26,796 nucleotides of DNA. Origin: Stramentimicrobium sp964433555 (GTDB lineage Bacteria; Atribacterota; Phoenicimicrobiia; Phoenicimicrobiales; Stramentimicrobiaceae). The position numbers and the translations under genes were made by a program. The stretch covers positions 1 through 26,796 of the forward strand of contig CAYSRG010000028.1 in assembly GCA_964433555.1 (NCBI GenBank), in the 5' to 3' direction. The notes under the pieces were generated by a model. It made no database searches. It was not told the DNA's origin and saw nothing but the letters and a program-made list of their open reading frames with translations. Numbering within the stretch: position 1 is the first letter of the stretch; every line of letters starts with the position of its first letter. Positions 15,255 through 23,002 of the stretch are shown in pieces.

Positions 15255-16265
15255 TTAATTATAATATCTTTTTAAGAGCATCAAGGCTTTGTATGTCAAC
15301 CATTTACTCGGGGTTCCCTTTTTTTCAATTGTGACCTGTAAACGACTGTTATAAGTGTTCTCCAGTATCCACCTTCCCTGCTTATCCTGTTTGGAGATCA
15401 GGATATTGATAGCATCCTGCATTCTGTTATCATTATGTCCTAATCGCGTGAGAATCTCTAAAACTTCCAGAATATCATCCTGGTACATTAATGGGAATCC
15501 AAGTCGAAGCCAACCAGGTTTAGCAATTTTATTTAAATCATGACTTTTTTTATAAATATGATGTTTGAGCAGGTATTCTGCTGCCTTTTCAATAGTACTG
15601 TTCACTTCATGGCTTCTACGCTCAGGTGGGATTTCTGCAAGAGCTTTCAAAGATTTTACTACTCCCATATGGCAGGAATGCTTTCCCCAGCAGGGCTCGG
15701 ATTGGTCATAAGGCCATCCTCTGGGTTTTTCATTGTTTCCATCATCAAACCTTTGATATTTAGTAATCCAACCGATTGCCTTTTGAACCCTATCATCATC
15801 AAGATATCCTAATCGGATAAGGCTAAAAACCATATTACCGGTTAAACAAGGGATAACTCCCCCAGGTCTACCTCCGCCTGTTTTAGTACTATAATAGATG
15901 GAAAAACCATAACTTTCCGGGTCCTGAGAATTTTTCAATATAAATTCGCAGGCATTACCAATCCGGACATCATCAGATGCTTTTACTCCTGATTCGGCCA
16001 GGATAATCAATTGCCATACTGTTCCTTTGTATTTATTTGTATAAAAATTATCTTTTTCTTCCCAGTAACCCCCTTCTTTTTGTTTAGAAAGAATAAGAGG
16101 CACTATGCCTTTTTGCAATATATCCTGTTTTGCCTGAATCAGTTCAGGGTTATTAATAGATTTTCCCAATAAATCGGCTAAAACAAAGTATCGCACTGAG
16201 GGATTATCATCTTTTAATAACCAGGAAATTAACTCTTCTTTTATATAAGATTCCCGGCTAATCAT
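15255..16265 (-). CDS. Prenyltransferase/squalene-cyclase-fold repeat protein
   Basis: The 336-residue protein resembles alpha/alpha-barrel proteins with prenyltransferase or squalene-oxidase repeats. The repeat units are visible (SKQKEGGYW, KNSQDPESYGF, TKYQRFDDGNNEKPRGW, SKQDKQGRWILENT), each with the Q..DG.W signature. The DXDD acid motif of hopene cyclases is not seen, so cyclase chemistry is not implied. Homologues are sometimes mislabelled 'nitrogen fixation protein NifH'. AAGGAAG lies about 7 bases upstream. It sits 11 bases after the methyltransferase gene and 14 bases before the Imm5-like gene, so all three should share one transcript. Confidence 0.8.
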   Translation of the reverse strand: MISRESYIKEELISWLLKDDNPSVRYFVLADLLGKSINNPELIQAKQDILQKGIVPLILSKQKEGGYWEEKDNFYTNKYKGTVWQLIILAESGVKASDDVRIGNACEFILKNSQDPESYGFSIYYSTKTGGGRPGGVIPCLTGNMVFSLIRLGYLDDDRVQKAIGWITKYQRFDDGNNEKPRGWPYDQSEPCWGKHSCHMGVVKSLKALAEIPPERRSHEVNSTIEKAAEYLLKHHIYKKSHDLNKIAKPGWLRLGFPLMYQDDILEVLEILTRLGHNDNRMQDAINILISKQDKQGRWILENTYNSRLQVTIEKKGTPSKWLTYKALMLLKRYYN

Positions 16266-16276
16266 TCTTTGCTTCC

Positions 16277-17041
16277 TTACTTCCCCTTTTTATTTAAAAT
16301 CCCAGCAAATATTTTCAGCTTATACTGTCCGTCTTCTAAAAGATATTTATCATAGAGATGGTTCATCTGAATTTCGTCAGCTTTCAAATTAATGTCCTTT
16401 AATATCGTAAGCCAATCATTATAGGAAAATAATCCCAGGGTGTGAACTTCATGATAAATATTCTGTTTGCTATTTTGGCGAATCAGATAAACTATAGTTG
16501 CTTCATAGGTTGTATCTGAAATAATATGATTATTCTCAAATACTGTTATGTGAATGCCTTCTTTTTCACCGGAATAGACAAAATTATTGTTTTGAAAATC
16601 TTCTTTGGTATGGGCAACAATAAGGAAGGCGCCACCGGGTTTTAAATGACAAACTGCATTGCTGATAGCCTTTTTCAGGTCTGAAATGGTAGTCATATAC
16701 ATAATTGAATCCGGAATAACCACTGCATCAAATTTACTGTTAAGATTAACCGTTCGCATGTCCTCATTGAGGTATCCCACTTCAGGATTTATTTCTCTGG
16801 CTATCTTAAGCATTCCTTCGCTTATATCTACCCCGGTTACCTGAAAATGTTTTTTAAAATGATAATCATGCCCTCCTGCTCCACAGCCTAAATGCAGCAT
16901 CGTATGAGGATTTTTACTTTTATTATCCTTTAATAATCTTTTTAATATCCTGATATAAGACGCAGCTTCTTCCAGGTAAGTTTCAGGGGGAGCCAGAATA
17001 GTATCAGTCCAGGCAAACTTATTGTATGCTTTCCATTTCAT
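16277..17041 (-). CDS. Class I SAM-dependent methyltransferase
   Basis: The 254-residue methyltransferase has motif I MLHLGCGAGGHD (residues 48-59), the ribose-binding acid in VTGVDIS (Asp72), motif II FDAVVIPDSIMYM, and LKPGGAFLIV. The C-terminal part (EKEGIHITVFENN onwards) is a beta-rich lid typical of small-molecule enzymes such as the YcgJ/Bud23-like clan. The substrate is unknown. It is the promoter-proximal gene of a three-gene operon. The ribosome site is weak, and an extended -10 box lies at 17098-17106. Confidence 0.88.
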   Translation of the reverse strand: MKWKAYNKFAWTDTILAPPETYLEEAASYIRILKRLLKDNKSKNPHTMLHLGCGAGGHDYHFKKHFQVTGVDISEGMLKIAREINPEVGYLNEDMRTVNLNSKFDAVVIPDSIMYMTTISDLKKAISNAVCHLKPGGAFLIVAHTKEDFQNNNFVYSGEKEGIHITVFENNHIISDTTYEATIVYLIRQNSKQNIYHEVHTLGLFSYNDWLTILKDINLKADEIQMNHLYDKYLLEDGQYKLKIFAGILNKKGK

Positions 17042-17097
17042 TTTTATTACGGCTTTCTTTATCGATAGCGATCTATCTGAATATTTTATGTTCCATA

Positions 17098-17106
17098 ATT
17101 ATACCA
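17098..17106 (-). promoter_or_regulatory. Extended -10 promoter of the three-gene operon
   Basis: The minus strand has TGGTATAAT (TGn plus a perfect -10), about 55 bases before the methyltransferase ATG. No strong -35 is present. The leader contains a GATAG/CTATC hairpin with a 4-base loop. Confidence 0.5.
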
Positions 17107-17258
17107 AAAAGTTATTCATTATTAAACAAGCGTTGGATTTTGTAGTGTACAATCATCTCCTTTACCTATTGCTAGGATATTTTTATCTCATTCTTATCAA
17201 TTGAATGGTCTTTGCTTCTTCCTTCTTATCTTTTATTGATTCTTGTCATAGCTTATGG

Positions 17259-18065
17259 TTAAAATCGAAAAAAATAGCACAGTGAATCCAAAGCAGAAAC
17301 CATTGTCTCTGCTTCTTTGGTAATCATGAGGTACTTTGAAATAGCCAGACCAATGGTAAAAAAATTACTTACACTATGCATTAGTGCAAGATATACGATA
17401 CTTCGGCTCTTCTGATATGCTACACCTTGAATAACTCCTAATATAAAAGCATAAAATAATTGAAAATAGTCTACTTTTATGGTAAATGGTGATAAGGTCC
17501 AATTTATATGTGCCATAGAAAAAAAAGAGAGATGCAATAATATTTTCCAGGGTTATATTCCATCTGATTTTTAGACTATTTCTAAAAATATAGGATAATT
17601 CTGTTATTGGTAATGCTCTATACAATATCTCTTCTGATGATCCACTTAAAAAAAGTTGAAATCCCAATATTCCAATAATATTATTTTTATTTAAAGGGAA
17701 GTCATAAGTTGGTAACTGGTGGAAAATATGCATAAAAATATGGCTGGCAAGAGCAATCGCTGTATAGGCAACAGTAAATATTATTAAATATTTTATTCCT
17801 ACTTTGCTTTCTCCAAAGATAAAGCCAAAGTCATTTTTTAGCAACTTTCTTAACACAGCAATAATAGCTAAGACATTAATCATTTGAATAAGATGGTGTA
17901 CAGAAATACTGGCAAAGATGTCATAGGGGTCAAGTAAATTATAGGAAAATAAACTAGCGACAGTCCATCCAACCTTACCAGAGAATATTTGGATAATAAA
18001 TAGGGCAATAACTGCTATACAGACAGAAATAATCTATAAAGTTTATTATATTTGTATTTTCCCAT
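17259..18065 (-). pseudogene. CPBP-family intramembrane protease with two frameshifts
   Basis: Three adjoining frames together spell one CPBP (CAAX/bacteriocin-processing) membrane protease. An N-terminal piece from ATG 18065 breaks after about 11 codons. The middle frame (to about 17527) carries the catalytic SGSSEEILYR box. The third frame carries FFSMAHINWTLS, then VIQGVAYQKSRSIVYLALMH, which includes the second and third conserved motifs. The second shift lies in a run of eight A (17519-17526), a typical indel site; the first is near 18030. The total of 807 bases is a multiple of three, so the two shifts cancel. Homologues process prenylated or signal proteins, or give immunity to bacteriocins. 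Indel errors in the assembly could account for both breaks. Confidence 0.75.
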
Positions 18066-18074
18066 GTTTTTTTT

Positions 18075-18323
18075 ATGATGAGAATATTTTTTCTCTTTTC
18101 TCTTACTAAAAATTCATTTTGTATTATATAGAAAAACAAGATTAGGTTTTGCCAATCTGTCTCTGTCGACTCTAATGATTTCTATGAAAGGTTGGAGCAA
18201 GAAAAAGTAGTAAAACTAATATATTGTAATCAACTGGATGATAAAACTCAAACAATATTTTTAATAAATTGGCAAATTATCAATCTTTCTAATGGTTTAA
18301 GGCTTTGTTATGATAATTACTAA
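18075..18323 (+). pseudogene. Possible broken small gene
   Basis: From ATG ATG at 18075 one frame runs to TAA at 18321-18323, interrupted by TAG at 18129-18131. The part after the TAG is protein-like (SVDSNDFYERLEQEKVVK, then IYCNQLDDKTQTIFLINW). There is no ribosome site and I recognise no family. It lies between the CPBP gene and the MerR-type regulator. A chance frame is possible. Confidence 0.25.
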
Positions 18324-18366
18324 TATTTCCCATGATATTTTATGGTATATCATCAAAATATATTTC

Positions 18367-18397
18367 TTGACATTAACGTTACGTAAAGGTTTATAAT
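18367..18397 (+). promoter_or_regulatory. MerR-type promoter with 19-base spacer
   Basis: TTGACA (18367-18372) and TATAAT (18392-18397) are both perfect but separated by 19 bases. The spacer carries the dyad-like core TTAACGTTACGTAAAGG. This over-long spacer with an internal dyad is the hallmark of promoters activated by MerR-family regulators through DNA untwisting. The gene directly downstream encodes such a regulator, so autoregulation is expected. Confidence 0.8.
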
Positions 18398-18454
18398 ATG
18401 AGCTATGAAAAAAAGAAACAATTAAATTCTCAAAAACACAAGGATTTTACGCTA

Positions 18455-19198
18455 ATGAAATACACAATTAAACAACTAGCTGAATTATCAGGAGTAAGCA
18501 AAAGAACGCTACGCTATTATGATGAAATAGGATTACTCAAACCGGCTCTGCTAAATTCTTCTGGCTATTGAATCTATACTCAAAAAGAAGTAAACAAGCT
18601 ACAGCAAATTCTTTTTTATAAGGTAATAGGAGTGGGCCTTAAAGCTATTCAAAAAATAATCGCTTCTCCAGATTTTGATGAACTTAAAGCCTTGAAAACC
18701 TATTTTATAAAGCTTTCAAAACAAAAAGAGCAATTGGAAATCCTAATTAATAATGTTAGAAAAACAATAATATCTATAGAAAGGGACACTATTATGAATG
18801 ATAGAGAAAAATTTGCAGGATTTAAGAAAAAAATAATAGAAGAAAATGAAGCAATATACGGCCAAGAAATACGAGAACTTTATGAAGAAGAAATAATTGG
18901 ACAATCCAATGAAAGGGTAAAAAATATGACTAAAATTGAACAAGAGCTAATGGAGACCTTAAAGAAAGCTATGCAGACTGGCAATCCTGCAGGGGAATGG
19001 GCACAAAAAGCAGCAGGTTTACATCGTCAATGGCTTTCTTTTTATTGGGGGAGTTATAACAAAGAAGCTCATGCCAGTCTTGTCCGAATGTATGTAACGG
19101 ATGAAAGATTTTCCTATTATTATGATAAAAATCAACCTGGAACAGCACAATTTTTAAGAGATGCTGTTCTTTTCTATACCGGGATAAGTGAACAATAA
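18455..19198 (+). pseudogene. TipA-like MerR regulator interrupted by an in-frame TGA
   Basis: From ATG 18455 (AAGGA about 9 bases upstream) the frame spells a MerR winged helix: YTIKQLAELSGVSKRTLRYY, then DEIGLLKPALLNSSGY. TGA at 18569-18571 (codon 39) stands where the family has Arg in SGYRxY, consistent with a CGA-to-TGA change. The frame then continues through the coiled coil to a TipAS-type ligand domain (WAQKAAGLHRQWLSFYWG, then YYYDKNQPGTAQFLRDAV). The intact form would have 247 codons. TipAS domains bind thiopeptide-like or other amphipathic antibiotics. Reinitiation (GTG at 18632) could still yield a stand-alone ligand domain. A 19-base-spacer promoter precedes it. Confidence 0.8.
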
Positions 19199-19303
19199 TA
19201 AGATTAAAAACCTTAGCTGTTTTTTGAATAAAGGATAATCCAGGAATATATTCGCCATTAAATTGTACTTGATGGTTTTGCTTATACTAAGAACATATCC
19301 TAT

Positions 19304-19792
19304 TTATTCACTCAACAAAGAAGTAATGTCAGCTATGAATTTAATAACTCTTTTTTCAATCTGTAGTTTAAGGCTATCAAGATTGTTAAAATCCGGTTTT
19401 TCTACCAGTATTGATTCAATGATAGAATCTACTCCCGGAAGTACCTTCGAAAGCTTATAATTTCCAATATCTTTATGACTCATTCTTTCAATATAATCAG
19501 CCTGGATCTTTCTATTGCTGCCCCCTAACCAAGCTTCAAATCTTCCCTGTTCATGTAAGAATACAATAGCAATTTTTAGCTTTCTATTTTTCAAATGGGA
19601 AGGAGTAAATGCGAAAAAAGTCATATCCATATAGCCGAAATATAAGGAATTCACAATATAATCCAGGTAATTTTTTTCCAGATAATTTTTTAAATCAGAC
19701 CTAAAATTCATTATGCTCTTATAAGCTTTTTGTATATAACCTCTATTTAATTGATTCTTATATTCTCTAATTTGTTCGTTTAGCGAGTTCAT
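19304..19792 (-). CDS. DUF7000-like protein, copy 2
   Basis: The 162-residue paralogue of the gene at 9142-9627 is collinear throughout, with shared blocks such as EYKNQLNRG, KNYLEKNY, YFGYMDMTFFAFTPSHLK, LKIAIVFLHEQGRFEAWLGG and GVDSIIESILVEKPDF. The start is taken at 19792, where GAGGAG overlaps the stop of the upstream DUF3795 copy (4 bases apart), mirroring the arrangement of copy 1; an ATG five codons earlier lacks that support. It is intact although its partner gene is broken. Confidence 0.75.
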   Translation of the reverse strand: MNSLNEQIREYKNQLNRGYIQKAYKSIMNFRSDLKNYLEKNYLDYIVNSLYFGYMDMTFFAFTPSHLKNRKLKIAIVFLHEQGRFEAWLGGSNRKIQADYIERMSHKDIGNYKLSKVLPGVDSIIESILVEKPDFNNLDSLKLQIEKRVIKFIADITSLLSE

Positions 19793-19796
19793 AAGT

Positions 19797-20241
19797 CTAC
19801 TCCTCATTCCAATGATTTTTTTTGTTCTGTAGCAATGTATCGATGTTACAATTTAAGCACAGCCCGTTGTGGCAGCATATCACGTCACCACATGCAGGAC
19901 ATCTCCACTTTTCCTCTTCCTTTTTCAGAAAACTCTTCATGCCACTATCTCTTAAAAATATGAGTTTTCTATCATACTCATATGATATTTTGTGCGATAG
20001 CGCTTATCCAATGATTTCAAGCGTTTACAGGGAAAAGATTGCACTCAAAGCAAAATCGGATACTTCCTTTTTTAAGCAATTCACACTGATCCCCTATGTG
20101 AGTACAGTTTTTTCCTCTTGGGATACAACCAGGACAATAGGTCTTATGAAATCCCTGTTTGTTCAGGTCTTTTTTTCTAAATTGATAGGCAATACATAAA
20201 CTACAGTTCATTCCACAGGGAGCAATTAGATTTTCATCCAT
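19797..20241 (-). pseudogene. DUF3795 cysteine-rich protein, copy 2, two single-base deletions
   Basis: The first 73 or so codons from ATG 20241 (GGAGG 12 bases upstream) align with copy 1 (IAPCGMNCSLCIAYQF, YCPGCIPRG, FCFEC). The frame then shifts at the segment equivalent to FPCKRL (near 20035), where one base is missing. It shifts again after IEN (near 19963), where a second base is missing. The last part (EEEKWRCPACGDVICCHNG) and a TAG at 19797-19799 are clear. The length is 445 bases, exactly two fewer than the 447 of copy 1. All cysteine motifs are otherwise present, so the damage is recent or a sequence artefact. Confidence 0.85.
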
Positions 20242-20330
20242 AAAAAACAATATCCTCCATCCATTAACCATTTTTCCTACTGAAATCTATAAACCATCAT
20301 CACTATACCAACTCAACATTATTTTACCTC

Positions 20331-20717
20331 TTATTTTATCGATTCGCCTATTTCTACTACATTTTTATCATAATCATAAAATCTCAAAACCCTCTGCTTC
20401 CAGAGCTGTTCCTTGATCTGGTGAATAAATTCAAAATTATGCTCTCTTCAGGTTCTCTTAATTTCTTCCAGATGCTCTTCTTCTAAGTACAATTCAAAGC
20501 TATTAGCATATCTTATTATAGGATAATTATTTATTAATGATTGGAGGTGTTCTTTCTGATGGATAGCAAAATCTCCTTCAAACACTACATTTGCTCCATG
20601 ATCTTCTTTTACTTTTTGTTTTAATATCCTCTCATATAAATATCTGGAACGATTAATATCTTCTACCACTATCAGTGGGCAGATATATTTCATAAAGATT
20701 TTTTGATCTCCTTTCAT
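20331..20717 (-). pseudogene. Glyoxalase/VOC-family protein with an in-frame TGA
   Basis: The frame from ATG 20717 spells a glyoxalase-like (vicinal oxygen chelate) single domain: KYICPLIVVEDINRSRYLYE, GANVVFEGDFAIHQK, SFELYLEEEHLEEI. TGA at 20448-20450 is codon 90. After it the same frame gives REHNFEFIHQIKEQLWKQR and VLRFYDYDKNVVEIGES, the expected second half, to TAA at 20331. The TGA falls where relatives have a hydrophobic residue. The start overlaps the stop of a 35-codon gene (TGATG), so translation is probably coupled; an internal ATG at 20693 (MKYICPL) is the alternative start. The role is unknown; family members include dioxygenases and resistance proteins. Confidence 0.7.
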
Positions 20718-20824
20718 CAATTAAGTTCAGGAAATAAATCCACTATTGCTGCTATTTTTATAGATCTATTATAATGTTCTTTCAGTTCTATGTCATTAAA
20801 TTGATTAAGATCTTGAATTATCAT
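20717..20824 (-). CDS. 35-residue ORF coupled to the VOC gene
   Basis: This short frame (MIIQDLNQFNDIELKEHYNR, then SIKIAAIVDLFPELN) has AGAAAGG about 8 bases before its ATG. It ends in TGA overlapping the ATG of the VOC gene by one base. The arrangement and ribosome site support a translated upstream peptide or the remnant of a longer gene. I recognise no family. Confidence 0.4.
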   Translation of the reverse strand: MIIQDLNQFNDIELKEHYNRSIKIAAIVDLFPELN

Positions 20825-21043
20825 GTTTTTGCCTTTCTCTTTTTTATTATCTAAAAATAATAAAAAATCAAACAATCTGAATTACTCTAAATTTTTTACT
20901 GGCTAACAACCTTTGTGATATACTATATAAACAACACTATTTTTCCTAAAAATAATGCCTAACTGGAATATGTTACCAAATATAAATTCATTTCTATTAT
21001 TTATTACCGCTAAGAAAAATAGGTTAATAAAGGAGGGATAAAA

Positions 21044-21247
21044 ATGGCAGTAGTAAAAGTAATTGAAATTCTGGCTGAATCAACTAAAAGCTGGGAGGAT
21101 GCTACAAAAGCTGCAGTTGCAGAAGCAGCTAAGACTGTAAGGAATATTCAGTCTGTTTATATTAAAAGTTTTCAGGCAGTGGTAGAAAATCATGAAGTGG
21201 TCAGATACCGTGTTGATGCTAAAATCTCATTCCTTGTTGAAGAATAA
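21044..21247 (+). CDS. Dodecin
   Basis: At 67 residues this is a dodecin, a dodecameric flavin (FMN or riboflavin) storage and buffering protein of the cytosol. The hallmarks are VVKVIEILAESTKSWEDATK with the helix AAVAEAAKTV, then the SVYIKSFQAVVENH strand and the closing VVRYRVDAKISFLVEE. The length equals the family's. The position used for flavin stacking in haloarchaeal dodecins (Trp36) is not Trp here. GGAGGG lies 7 bases upstream and a good terminator follows at 21277-21315, so it forms a single-gene transcription unit. Flavin-using enzymes (nitroreductase, flavodoxin) are in the same region. Confidence 0.92.
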   Translation: MAVVKVIEILAESTKSWEDATKAAVAEAAKTVRNIQSVYIKSFQAVVENHEVVRYRVDAKISFLVEE

Positions 21248-21276
21248 ACTTGATTGTATTTTTCTCATATAGAAAG

Positions 21277-21315
21277 TAGGAGCAGGTGCAGTTCTTTCTG
21301 ACCTGTTCCTATTTT
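21277..21315 (+). terminator. Rho-independent terminator of the dodecin gene
   Basis: TAGGAGCAGGT (21277-21287) pairs with ACCTGTTCCTA (21301-21311), 11 pairs with one G-U and a 13-base loop, followed by TTTT. It lies 30 bases after the dodecin stop. Confidence 0.75.
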
Positions 21316-21451
21316 AAAATTAGCTTACACTGTAAGAAATATTTCTTCGCTCATCCTTGAAGGATGACTTTAATAAATAGAGATACTCCTTGTATCTAAA
21401 AATATTGTAAATGATAAATGTTCTAAAAAATGATTAAAATAAGAGGAGTAA

Positions 21452-21994
21452 ATGAACTTTTTAGAATTAGTAAGAAGAAGGCAGAGCGTAAGGAGCTACC
21501 TGGAAAAATCAGTAGAACGGGAAAAAATAGATAAATGTCTTGAAGCTGCGAGACTTGCTCCCTCTGCTTTAAATGCTCAACCATGGAGATTCATAGTAAT
21601 AGATGATCCAATTTTAAAAAATAAAATAGCGGAAAAAACTTTCAGCAAGATTATCTCTTTCAATCGTTTTTCACTACAGGCTCCGGTCCTGATAGTGATA
21701 ATTTCAAATTATTCTGGAATTTTAAATAAAATTAAAAAAACAATAAAGAATAGGCAATTTTATTCTATTGATATCGGTATAGCGGTAGAGAATATCTGTC
21801 TTCAGGCAACTGAAGAAGGTCTGGGTACCTGTATTCTAGGATGGTTTGACCAAAGAGGCATCAAAGATTTATTGGATATTCCAGAAGAGAAGAAGGTTGA
21901 ATTGGTTCTTACTATGGGATATCCGGTTTCAACAAAAATCCGCCTAAAGAAACGTAAAAACCTGGATGAAATTAGAAGCTATAATAAATTGTAA
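21452..21994 (+). CDS. Nitroreductase-family protein
   Basis: The 180-residue FMN-dependent oxidoreductase has the nitroreductase start MNFLELVRRRQSVRSYLEK, in which the Arg-rich turn contacts the FMN phosphate. PSALNAQPWRFIVI is the typical FMN/active-site loop. YSIDIGIAVENICLQATEEG and GTCILGWFDQRGIKDLLDIP are the dimer helix and FMN loop, and the end is VLTMGYP. It belongs to a different branch from the SagB-type gene at 2674-3282. GAGGAG lies 4 bases before the ATG. The natural electron acceptor is unknown. It is convergent with the AhpD-like gene, with 35 bases between. Confidence 0.9.
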   Translation: MNFLELVRRRQSVRSYLEKSVEREKIDKCLEAARLAPSALNAQPWRFIVIDDPILKNKIAEKTFSKIISFNRFSLQAPVLIVIISNYSGILNKIKKTIKNRQFYSIDIGIAVENICLQATEEGLGTCILGWFDQRGIKDLLDIPEEKKVELVLTMGYPVSTKIRLKKRKNLDEIRSYNKL

Positions 21995-22029
21995 CACTCA
22001 CCCGATCATACCGTTGACTTTTTAAATAA

Positions 22030-22389
22030 TTATTTATTCTCTTTTTTAAAATATTCTAGAGCTTTTAAAACAAACCTGGCATAAGCTCCAGCTGGGCCAC
22101 CACCCATTTCAATAGCCACATCGATAGTTTCAAAAATCTCTTCATCACTAGCACCGGCTTTCATTGCTTTATAAAGATGTGATTCCATACAGGGTTCACA
22201 TTTGGTGACAATGGAAATAGATAAAGCCATTAGCTCTTTCATCTTCTTATCAATAGCACCACTCTGAAATGCTAACTTTTGTAACTCATTAAGCGGTTGA
22301 TTAGTTTTAATATGGTCGCGAAACGATCGTTGCAACTCTTTTCGATCCTTGATACTCTGCTCAATTTTATTGAAGTTTAAATCAGACAT
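22030..22389 (-). CDS. Carboxymuconolactone decarboxylase/AhpD-family protein
   Basis: The 119-residue helical protein has the AhpD redox motif KCEPCMESH: Cys64, Cys67 and His71 form the CxxC...H site. FQSGAIDKKMKELMALSISI precedes it and MKAGASDEEIFETIDVAIEMGGG follows, as usual. AhpD-type proteins are thiol-dependent alkylhydroperoxidases or reductants for peroxiredoxins. A link to the 1-Cys peroxiredoxin at 7172-7633 is conceivable but untested. AAAGGA lies about 8 bases upstream, behind a strong promoter at 22426-22455. Confidence 0.92.
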   Translation of the reverse strand: MSDLNFNKIEQSIKDRKELQRSFRDHIKTNQPLNELQKLAFQSGAIDKKMKELMALSISIVTKCEPCMESHLYKAMKAGASDEEIFETIDVAIEMGGGPAGAYARFVLKALEYFKKENK

Positions 22390-22425
22390 AATATTCCTTT
22401 CTTTCTAAATTATTGTACAGATTTT

Positions 22426-22455
22426 TTTATAGTATTTAATTCTTACCTTTGTCAA
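22426..22455 (-). promoter_or_regulatory. Sigma70 promoter of the AhpD-like gene
   Basis: On the minus strand a perfect TTGACA (22450-22455) is followed after 18 bases by TATAAA (22426-22431). The leader to the ATG is about 30 bases. Confidence 0.7.
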
Positions 22456-22576
22456 TATTTAGCAGACTATTACTACTAACATGATGGTTAAGCTTTTAGA
22501 ATGGCACTTTCTTTTTTTAAAATCATTTAAACATCTTCCCATTTGCCATTTTAGATAATGTGAATCAACTGATTTA

Positions 22577-22623
22577 AAAAAACAGATGGCAAATGAAATG
22601 ATTTCATCTACAACCTGTTTTTT
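22577..22623. terminator. Symmetric inverted repeat, possible bidirectional terminator
   Basis: Outer arms AAAAAACAG (22577-22585) and CTGTTTTTT (22615-22623) enclose inner arms ATGAAAT/ATTTCAT (22593-22599, 22601-22607) around a single G, with 7-base internal loops on both sides. T-runs follow the stem on both strands. It lies downstream of the short lipoprotein frame at 22678-22746. Confidence 0.4.
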
Positions 22624-22677
22624 GATATTAGAGAAAATGTTTTCTACCAACCTGGTAGGAATCTAATCTTCTTATCC

Positions 22678-22746
22678 TCAGCTACAGCCGGACATCAACA
22701 GAGAAAATACCAGTAAGAAAATCAGGTAAAACAATTTTTTTATCAT
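22678..22746 (-). pseudogene. Lipoprotein signal peptide remnant
   Basis: A perfect GGAGGAG site lies 4 bases before the ATG at 22746. The frame encodes a complete lipoprotein signal (MIKKLFYLIFLLVF, then SLLMSGCS), but TGA follows one residue after the lipobox cysteine. The mature part is missing. Either the gene has been truncated or a very small lipopeptide is made. The next minus-strand frame (22459-22650) does not look like a convincing continuation. Confidence 0.5.
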
Positions 22747-23002
22747 TCTACTCCTCCTTATTATGTATGCTACATCATACTATTTTTTTGAAAGAAAGTA
22801 AACCCTAAAAATATTTTGAGAATGTAAAGGTATGTGATAATATTTTACAAAGACTGATATTTAGAAGATAAGATTGACATTAAGATAACTTATTTAAGTG
22901 AAACTTCAACAATGATAGCATTTATTAAATATCTCTTCCTGGTTTTCAAAATGAATAGTATTATAATAAAACATACACTTAGTAATGAGGCATAGTTATA
23001 AA

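Noticed and set aside
22459..22650. 63-codon minus-strand frame
   Set aside because: It has no ribosome site, overlaps the nested inverted repeat and the AhpD promoter, and its composition is not convincing.
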